Shown: in pieces, positions 14,501 through 22,600 of the stretch
Layout: every line of letters begins with the position of its first letter
How positions within the stretch are numbered: the stretch's first letter is position 1
The notes under the pieces: model-generated
Seen by the model: the letters and a program-made list of their open reading frames with translations, nothing else
The model's database searches: none
Told to the model about the DNA's origin: nothing
Position numbers and translations under genes: made by a program
Source of the DNA: a virus
IMG/VR virus record: IMGVR_UViG_3300032092_000240
Coordinates: 1 to 24,643 of that record
Direction: 5' to 3' (one strand)
DNA length: 24,643 bases

Positions 14501-16027
14501 AGCAACATCAACAATAACCTCATAAAACTTAAATTGCACATGTCTATTTATATATTTTGCAATTATGCTTGTAGTATTATTTTCGTTAAATGCTTGATCA
14601 TAATCAAATATATTAATATCTCCATTAGAGGCTATCAACTGTCCTACTGGCAAACCACTCACCCCTAGGTCTGAGGCACTCTTGTTGATTGAGTAGTCTA
14701 ACGTCTTATCAGAAACATTCATAACCAGTCTTGGTGATATTTCTATAAGGTCAAATGTTGAGTCTTTAACATTCATTGAATCAACAACAATTCTAATACC
14801 AGAGATATATTCAAACTCTCTGTACTGAATCTTTCCATCTAGACCTCTTATGAAGACACTTGGAGATGTTGCATCTGTAACAAAGTTTGTTAATCTATTT
14901 ACCGTTTCATCTTGAACGTACCAACCATATTTTGGATTTACAACTGTGTAGTCGCTTCCATTCCAAATATAAAATTTTCCTATATCACTTTCGTTTTCTT
15001 TAATAAGATATGCATATCCAATTACAGACTCTTCTGGAAGCAATGAGACGCTTGTATATATTTCTGCAAAAACAAAGTTTGATGTCCACTCATCTGGAAC
15101 CATTAATCCGTATGCAATCTCAACATATCCATCGCTTTTAATGATTGGCGTTCCATCTGCTCTTGTTATTGAAGGATTAAAGGATAAAACATCTTCCCAG
15201 TTATTATCTTTTAAAAACTGAATTTTCCATCTACTAGGAACTTTCTTATTTAAATCTCCAAAAAATGGATCTGAAAATGCCCCTGTTGCTGATGAGAATG
15301 GGCCTAAATTTTCTGTGCCAGTATGAGTCTGCATTTTAACTACAACCCTATTTGTTGGAACTCTTTCTTTATACACAATAAATGGGCAGGCATCTTCTAT
15401 AGCATTTTGAGAACCTCTTACTTTTGATGCAATGCCATACTCTGAAATACTTTCAATACTTCCTAATTTTTCTTTACCATCTCTGTCTACAAATATTTGA
15501 GAAGATCCATAACCAAATGTTCCATTGTTATATGAATATTTATATGTTACTTCGCTTCTATACGAAGTCCAGTATTTAAACTTGTCATTTTTATCTGGCA
15601 TATAGTATCTTGGTCTATCTGCCATAAAAAGATTTGGATGGTGTAACTTTCCATTCTCAAAAAATACAGCCTTATTGATTCCAGACCTTGGCCTAAACTG
15701 CTCAAAACATGCTTCTAAAGAATATAGACTTTTTAATTTTTCTTTCTTTGTTAAAAATGTTGTTGGTATGTCATCATTATTAAAAGTTCCATCAACAATA
15801 ACATCAGCATCAGTTGCTCCAGTATAAAAATTTCCAGCATCATTAATATCAAAACTAGTTGGCAGTGAAGAATATATAGAATCAGACTGTGTTGGCCTGT
15901 ATCTATAATTTCCAATATGTTTAATATTGGTAGGTATATTCATGTTCCATTCTGCTGTAATTATCGACTTGTTTCTTACAGTTGAAGTAGTCTCTAAAAA
16001 TGTTTGCAGGTCTTTATCTTCAAACAT
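11594..16027 (-). CDS. Large tail hub/minor tail protein with laminin-G-like insert
   Basis: 1477 residues, probably the central hub of the tail tip (Tal-like). The N-terminal third is beta-rich. A segment at about 555-632 (MTEVSVSSAVSLLLDHIGF, then VGPDQSVAEVLQDLA and FFDEYNNFVMM) looks like the domain of tail hubs that carries a small helical repeat between beta folds. A stretch at about 970-1192 resembles a laminin-G/concanavalin jelly roll (RRFYLYINGKLIKTV, then DIALFTRGSSRAMFENVYA). The C-terminus (IPTIQLGDIVTLDYKEN, then RFVVYNIEFSRSSDGPEM) returns to a hub-like fold. No peptidase or muramidase motif was recognised. The start ATG shares a base with the upstream stop (TAATG) and has GAGG 5 bases before it. 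The fold calls are by eye. Confidence 0.75.
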   Translation of the reverse strand: MFEDKDLQTFLETTSTVRNKSIITAEWNMNIPTNIKHIGNYRYRPTQSDSIYSSLPTSFDINDAGNFYTGATDADVIVDGTFNNDDIPTTFLTKKEKLKSLYSLEACFEQFRPRSGINKAVFFENGKLHHPNLFMADRPRYYMPDKNDKFKYWTSYRSEVTYKYSYNNGTFGYGSSQIFVDRDGKEKLGSIESISEYGIASKVRGSQNAIEDACPFIVYKERVPTNRVVVKMQTHTGTENLGPFSSATGAFSDPFFGDLNKKVPSRWKIQFLKDNNWEDVLSFNPSITRADGTPIIKSDGYVEIAYGLMVPDEWTSNFVFAEIYTSVSLLPEESVIGYAYLIKENESDIGKFYIWNGSDYTVVNPKYGWYVQDETVNRLTNFVTDATSPSVFIRGLDGKIQYREFEYISGIRIVVDSMNVKDSTFDLIEISPRLVMNVSDKTLDYSINKSASDLGVSGLPVGQLIASNGDINIFDYDQAFNENNTTSIIAKYINRHVQFKFYEVIVDVAGWDYYVPIKTLYSDSFPKQDLMGKTVSLSLRDMYWYLESTTAPQILMTEVSVSSAVSLLLDHIGFSNYTFRRVANEKETIIPYFFVGPDQSVAEVLQDLAISTQTAMFFDEYNNFVMMSKDYIMPTKDQRPTTFELKGTNDLFEDREIKNKTLDKAKIANVVSVSMQPNNVYNDGVINYTTRHIQRSVGSIRQASLLDDERIYTYKPALLWEVSGTENTKSVNNEVNTQSAYVLSAIPLNSDLSADVPVVKNNVVINNTFSLGEAAYWITRYNGYFYSQGEIIKYDAVQYNVTGFGNVWITSTEDYQNYFSKLPFNGKIYPTGLVRIYSEPKYFEQSGVVRLQNGEVQKHGRGQFGTTVVAHSAGISDYWKSDDNVKGCYMVSDYLFEKDLGDLEVTVTIEPGATQAEIDLLKAAGKITAEGYSSDALARTSSRTGLIKNFMSTVMGGEITTTTQPRPGSIQSSALCLTGPNFTTKQKPRDFVSYVYKSLPDTKYKHFGTRVRIIGKIESSKDSGQTANGAFNFYVVNGSTPDKNINVTGGSAGIAVMLNSKTNVGYYFEISALGLDNLSKEDRQSVNNIFFYKIKSNNGVAVPINLWSGLGKITVDDGNFTGQSRMFAEENPTVYDLAVEYEDIGKTRRFYLYINGKLIKTVDDSDPLPVYSDIALFTRGSSRAMFENVYALSNNYSQNTAFSLDVPVNSVFGDYAVDANESFRKYAMSGLVQNTYLSGIGSAEPPRYKMYFEEFGSIMREAAAFNFKYDKAYPALTAKISPTFNKVKGYVVSGFRAGSYGAEFLIFNATDSALSLDETSGNYLRIQGITFTQQSNNNLTVDEYFNKNSLESNPQFVADKLISNPFKFKKDYQDIKLSRMTYGKKDFSLNTQYIQSQDEASSLMKWMIEKTSKPRKSVGVKIFAIPTIQLGDIVTLDYKENNVSMASSPDSRFVVYNIEFSRSSDGPEMTVFLSEVL
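11602..11605 (-). promoter_or_regulatory. Ribosome binding site for structural-gene GTG start
   Basis: GAGG lies 7 bases before the GTG at 11594, inside the end of the hub gene, and supports that non-ATG start. Confidence 0.55.
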
Positions 16028-16668
16028 TATACCTCTTCCAGACTTATTGAGACATTCCAGTAGTCAAAATTGCTTCCTCTTTTTTCAACAGAGTATGAAA
16101 AGTCACTAATAAACATTTCAATAAGTTGATTATACTGTCCAAGGTGGTCATATGGATCTGGGGTTCCTTTAAAAATACCTTTTCTGTCATAGGCAAGAAA
16201 TACCCAGAAAGATCCTTTATGGGAGTCATACCATTCAAGCATGTCTGCTCCCCCTGCTCCACCATCAGTTGTGTAAGCCCTATACGGAGAAAGACCAGTT
16301 ATTGTGTCGAATGTTGGAACATTTGAATGCGATCTAGATGGAATCATGTTCCAACTTGTACTTAGTGTAAGTTTATCTGCAATGTGATATGACCTCATAC
16401 GACCATTAATCATTCTTTCTCGCTTTTCAATTCTTTCTTCTGAAAACTCAAGTGGTTGTCTGTTGTCATCAGTTATTAATAAAAATTGATCAAGCAATGT
16501 TTGATCTTCAACACTAAGAGGATCTACGCCAATTTCGTACCCATTAGGAACGTATAAACCATTCTTAAGGGTTCCAGAGTTTTCAGACCATAGCATACCA
16601 CTTGGTCTATTATATTTTTTACGACCCTGTATATAGGTTACCCTAGGATCTATCTCTTCATCGGCCAT
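16027..16668 (-). CDS. Distal-tail-like minor tail protein
   Basis: 213 residues encoded directly after the tape measure gene, the usual place of the distal tail protein (Dit) that joins tail tube to tip. Seen: N-terminal beta segments with RPSGMLWSENSGTLKNGLYV (21-40), a charged helix (FSEERIEKRERMINGRMRS), MLEWYDSHKGSFWVFLAYDR (142-161), and a C-terminal MFISDFSYSVEKRG and YWNVSISLEEV strand pair, a signature of this class in actinobacterial phages. The gene overlaps the tape measure stop by 11 bases and has AGGGGAG 9 bases upstream. Its TAA overlaps the ATG of the hub gene. The functional name is by context and pattern; sequence identity to characterised Dit proteins is not established. 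Confidence 0.7.
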   Translation of the reverse strand: MADEEIDPRVTYIQGRKKYNRPSGMLWSENSGTLKNGLYVPNGYEIGVDPLSVEDQTLLDQFLLITDDNRQPLEFSEERIEKRERMINGRMRSYHIADKLTLSTSWNMIPSRSHSNVPTFDTITGLSPYRAYTTDGGAGGADMLEWYDSHKGSFWVFLAYDRKGIFKGTPDPYDHLGQYNQLIEMFISDFSYSVEKRGSNFDYWNVSISLEEV

Positions 16669-19600
16669 TTAACGACACTCCCCTAATTCTTCTATCATCA
16701 ACACGCTTAATAGTTGACATTACTGTCTGTGCAATATCGTTTGGATTTGCATCTGTCTTTGCATTAACTGTTAATGTATATGTATTATTATACACTGTAC
16801 CGCCAATTGAATCACCGTTATTAATCTTTCTCATATTATCGACTCCGTATGTGTCTACAGCATACTTGCTCATAATAAACTCTCCTGGTGTTAGCATCGC
16901 TGGAACGGTGTCAGTTCCCTTTGCAAATCCACCAACGGCAAAGTATTTAGGAATTATTCCGCCCTTTGATTTCTTTATTGGCCAATTGCCGAACTGTGAT
17001 GCTGCTATCTGGTTTCCACCAAACTTTTTTAAAGTTGCTTCTTCCTGGGCTTTCTTTGCTGCTGCTAGTTTTGCTGCACCTGCTGCTGCTGCCTTTTCTT
17101 GTGCAATCATTCCTGGTGTTGGCTTTAGTGCATTTTGAATTACTGCTGCATTTTGTTGATCATACAAACTCTTTAGGTGAAGTCCTGGAGTATTTCCAGC
17201 ATTTTTTGTTACATCTCTAACGTTCATGTTTTGATTAAATAGCATTAAATTCTTTTTTGCATCTTGAGCAATTCTATCCAATTCTTCTCTATGTAATATA
17301 GAACTGTTCCACATTGGATCATTTTTACGTAGTTCATCCAGTGTAGGCTTTGTTCGTGGATCAGGATTAACCTTTCCTTTAATCTTTGTATCATCGTCAT
17401 CCTTCTTAACTGGTATACACTTTCCTTCTTGGCTCATAAAGTATCCTGGACCACATGGGCCTGTGCCAGGATCATCCTTCTTAACTGGTATACACTTTCC
17501 TTCTTGGCTCATAAAGTATCCTGGACCACATGGGCCTGGGTCGACTGGTCCTGGGTCGACTGGTCCTGGTCCTGGTCCTGGATCAAAACCTCCTGATGGA
17601 ATAATAATGTCGACCTGCTCATTTTTGTAAGCATTAATTAGTTTATCTACAATACCTCTTGCATTATCAATTGCCTGCTTTGATCTACTATTGTTAACTC
17701 TTGCTTCATCAATTCTATTTTGGAAAGTCTCCCACTCTCTTCTAAGCGCCTCTAGATTTCTAGTAGACTCTCTTAATGGAATACCCAACTCTCTTATCTT
17801 GTCTTGCTTGGGCTCGATAACCTTTTCTTCTAATTCAAAAATATAGTCTTCTAGGTCTTTAATTTCTTTTTCAAGAACTTTTCGAGTCTTTCCATCTTGT
17901 GTAACTCGTGATAACTCATAATCCTTAGACTGCTGAAGGGCTTCTCTCTCTTTCGTGACAGCATCTGCTGCTGCTTGTGCTCTCATATCCTGAGCAGCCT
18001 TTGCTGCTGCTGCAATATCTCCAGATGTCAGTGCTTCTGCAAGAGTTAATTGGCCCTTTTGCTGAGCAGAAATAGCAGCATTGGCCTTTTCAACATCATC
18101 CAATGCCTTGAGTCTTTCTTCATACTTTTCATTAATCTTTTCTTCTTGCTTTTCAATTGCTCTTAGCGCTGCCTCTTTATCATCTATATCGTATTGAGCC
18201 TTATCAATTTTATCCTGAGCCAAATCAATTTCTTTTTGTAGATCAGTTGTGTCTGCTTCAAACTTTAAGCGCAGTCTTCTTTCTTCAACATCTGTTTGCT
18301 CAATTGCCAAAGCAAACCCTTGATCAAAAATCTTTTGCATTCCTTCAATAGATACAGCATCAATCTGTAGTTGAACTTTTTCTTTATTTAAAGACTTTTG
18401 CAAAACTCTTAAGAAATCTTCAAAACCCTTTGAACCTGGTTTTACACTTGACAAATTAACAAGTGCCTTTTTTAGATTTTCACTTTGCATAATGGCATTA
18501 ATCTGCTCTTGACTAAACTGCCCCATAACCTCTGTCATTCTTGTTAAAAGTTTTACATTTGCGTCTAGTTCTGTTTCTTCTGCCTGCAATGCCTCAATAG
18601 CAATATACTCTTTCTTTTTCTTTGTTGCTTCCTTCCAGGCATCTACTATTTTTTTGACTTCTTTATCTGATAACTTTTTATTTGCAATTGCTGCTGCAAA
18701 GGTTGCATCTGCTACAGCCTCTAAAGCAATAGACCCTTCAACGCCAGCAGCCTTTAACCTTGTAAGTGCAGTTGTTTGATTTCCAATCTGCTTAGACATT
18801 CTTTGCTGATCACTAACAAATTCTCCAAGTTTGATAGACTGTAAAGCATCTCCTATACTTTTTGCTGTATCTTTAATTGCTACAATGTTTCCCTTTGTAT
18901 CAAACTTAAACAATTTCTTCTTTTGTGCTTCATACTCCTTTGGATCCATGCCAGTGATAAGATCAATTAAGTCTTCTCCAGCACCTAGTTCTCTCATATC
19001 ATTTTCAATACCGCTAAATACGCTAATTGTTTTGCTGCCACCAAATAATTTATTGAGGGCCTTTGACGATGCTTCAAATCCTGTTGTAACAGCAATCTGA
19101 TTTTTTCTTACATCCCTTAGTTTCTTTAGAAGATCATCCAAAGGAGATGAGTCTGGGCCCTTTTTTTCATTAGTGTTAACTGGTTTAGGAACAGGTGTTG
19201 ATACAGGATTTGTATATCCCTTTGCAATATATGTTGCAACGCCTGTGCTTTGAGACAACCCCTTACCCTTAAACTCATTGTTTGCTGCTGCTATAACATT
19301 TGGATCACCCTTACCAACAAGATAGTTAACAACTAGGTTTTTGCTTATTGTATCTTTGCCCTCAGAAAGTGCTGCCCAGTCTTGCTTGACACCAGCAAAC
19401 ACTGCTGGATTTTCTCCTGCAAGCCTTGTTATAAGGGTAAAGTCTAGTTTTTCTGGAAGTGGTGCAATTGCAGTAAGTGCATTTGTTGCAACCTGTACCT
19501 GCTTTACGCCATTTGTTTTTAAATTTAGAGTAATTCCATACTGATCCTTAAACCTAGATAGAGCCTGAACTGCCTGCAAATCAGTATCAAATGATTCTTT

Positions 19601-22600
19601 ATTTTGATTTACGTAATTTAGCAATACGCTTATTTCTGGTGCCTTTGCTCCTGTTTTTGAAAGTAGTTGGAACATTGTGTCTGCATTTGCAAATCCTTGC
19701 TCTTCTATTAAAAGATTAAATCTGCCTTCAAGATACTTGTCCTCTGTTCCTGCTTTCAAAAGTCTTATGATGGTGCTTGGACTCAAATCTTTTGAAGCAA
19801 ACCCTAATTGAAGATTTGTTTTAAATGGGCTATTTGCAAGATTATTGAGTTGGTCTTTTGCCTGTCCTACAAAAGTTTTAACTGCATCAGAAGAATCCTT
19901 GTAGGCTAAATCAACTGATGTATTTATTGCTTTTGTAAATTGGTCTCCAGACAAGCCTTTAGACAATGTTCTTATTTCAGCCAATGTAGTTTTGTTTGCC
20001 TGATTTAATGCATCAACCTTTCTCTTTCTTTCGTCTTCAAGCGCTAATGCCTCTTTATCTGTTTTTGCATTTTGTATTTTTATGGCATACTGCTTATTTA
20101 GTGAGTCTACATTTGCCTGGTTTAACTGAACTGCTTCTACTCCCATTTGAACTGCTGCTGCATCCAGTTTTGCATTTCGTGATGCCAGTGCATTTTGTGC
20201 AAACGGCATGTCTCCACCTGCTCCTGCTACTATATAATCAATTGCCTTTTTCCACCAGTCAAGTGATTTCTGTGTTGCTGCTGAATCGGCACCAGCCAGT
20301 GCCTGCTCAAAAGATTGTACAACATTATCCATTGAGTCTGCTTTTACCTTTAGCGCTACAGAAAGAGGATCGGTTAAAAGGTTTTCTCCGTTTGGTCCCA
20401 AAAGTTGTACTAAGTTTCCAGTAATTTCTGCTGGAATTGTGTAGTCACCTAATTGCTCTCCAAGAGCAGATGCAATACTCTTTGCTTGATCTGTTGATAT
20501 AACACCCTGCATTACTGCCTGAGCAAGATTTGTAGAAATATTTTTTCCAATTGCTTGCGTATCAATACCAGCCTTTGCCTGCTTATCGATATCAGACATA
20601 AGGGTTTTACCAAAATCACTGTCTAAAATAGTTTGACCAGAACGTCTTTGTCCCTCTGATGAGCCAGATACAATGTTTTCTCTTTTTCTTCTTGCTGCCT
20701 CTGTTGCACTTACTTTACCTGTAACCATAGATAGTGCTTTAATCTTTTCGGCACCCATTGACATAGACTTTGCAAGTTCTATACCTTCGGTTCTTGCCTT
20801 CTTTATGCTTTCATTAAACATATAGATTGTTCCAACTATTGCTCCAATAGCAACGGCAGCGATTCCAGCCTTGTTTGTTAGCAGTGGCATAATCATAGAA
20901 AGAGCCATCATTGGCATCATTAGTTTTTGAGCAGCCTGCCCAACTTGGCCAGGTATCATTGATGCAGCCATCATTACACCAGATGCGGCCATCATCTTGC
21001 CACCTGCACCCATACCCCTGCCAGAATCTCTTCTTTCTGCTCTTCTTTCTTTTAACTTTTGAGAGTATGCAGACATCCTTGAGCCAAGTGTTTGCTTCTT
21101 TGATGAATCGGCTGCTGCAGATGTAATCATTGATGCTGGATAGGCTGCGTTCTTTCCAAGGGCGCTTCTCTTTTGTTCTTTTGCTAAATATCTTCTTAAT
21201 GATTTTTGATTAGCATCAATTGGTCCAGTACCGTATAGCGCTGTTCTTGATGCTGCAGCCTTTGATTGTGATCCTTGAACAGTTGCTGCTCCAAGTGCTT
21301 GACCTGTTGCTTTCGCATCATCAATATATTCTCTTGCTCCTAAGACCAGTCCAGCACCTGCGTCTTGCCCTACCTTACGCATTCTGCGTGATGGAGACTT
21401 AGTTTGTAGCGCTAGTGCTGCTGCGTTTGGTAATTCTTCTGCAATTGCTTGAATCGCTTGTTGATTTCTAATTGTTAAATCTCTTAGTTTTTTTGGCTGT
21501 CTTGCAAGAACTTTTTCTCTTGCTAGTGCACCTTGACCAACTGCGTCTGCATACATTACAAAGTTTCTGCTTGTTTGTTTTTCAATAGCAGCATTTGTCT
21601 TTGAGTCTGCAGCGATCTTACGCAAAGCCTTACCCTGAATACTTAACTGTTCATCAGTTAGGGCAACACCATTATTTATGTTTGACATAATAGATGTAAT
21701 CTGCGATTCTGTTGCACCAGTCTTTACTAAGTACTCTTGATACAGTTTTCTGTATCTTTCAGATTTCTTAAGACTTTCAAGAATTGAATTATTCTCTGCA
21801 CCAGTTTGAGGAGTCCATACTGCGCTGTTCCAGGCTGGTGACTTCATTCCAGTCTTTATACCTGTCTTTACACCCTTTTGTTCTTTTGACACAGCAACTG
21901 TATGTGATCTATCAATCTGTGTAGCATTAGCAATTTGTGACTGTGTTGCTCCATACTTTTCTAGTGTTCGTCTTATTGCCTTTGCAGAGGCTCTTGCTGG
22001 CGCCATCTCTGCTGCTGCTGCAACTGATCCACGCTCTCTTCTTAATTGATCTGCAGGACTTCCTAGTGACTTAGGGGCAGCGTATGCACCTCCGCCACCA
22101 ACTCTTTTTTCTGATTTAGATGCAAACTCTTTACCTAGGTCTGCAACCCTCTTGCCTTGTTCTTGAGCAATTCTTCTAACTTCTTTGACAAACATCTTTG
22201 TGCTTATCTTTGTTTCTGATGCAAGATTCTGTAATGCCTGAGCAATTATGTCATCTACTGTACCAATGCTACTATCTATTTTTGCTTGGATTGCATTGAT
22301 AGTTTGTGAGCCTGCAGGGAGTGTATAGTCACTACCACCAAACTTTACAGACTTAGAACCAATAATTCCAGCGTTCTTGTAGCCAGGAATATTGTCTGCA
22401 ATTAATCCCTGAACAAGTCCAGGATGCTTATCAACAACTGGTGCAGATATAATTGCTTCACCATCAGAAGCCATGATTGGAATTAGGTCAGACCTAGGTC
22501 CTCCAGGACCAGAAATGATTCCGCCATTTGCAAACTTCTTAGGAGCCATTCCAGGACGTGCTGCACCTGGCATACCAAATGCTCTTTGTGCTGCCATTGC

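Noticed and set aside
17051-17100. CTG-rich microsatellite-like tract
   Set aside because: It simply encodes an Ala-rich helix of the tape measure protein with mixed codons and is not a perfect repeat.
17561-17581. Plus-strand run of GG pairs separated by TCCT as a possible G-quadruplex
   Set aside because: Only two-tetrad runs are present, which are weak, and the pattern is fully explained by Pro-Gly codon repeats.
19996-20424. 142-codon open frame on the plus strand
   Set aside because: It is antisense to the tape measure gene, has a low-complexity Leu/His/Gln composition caused by the codon pattern opposite, and has no supporting context. Other plus-strand frames in 16851-24380 and 1921-5135 were rejected on the same grounds.
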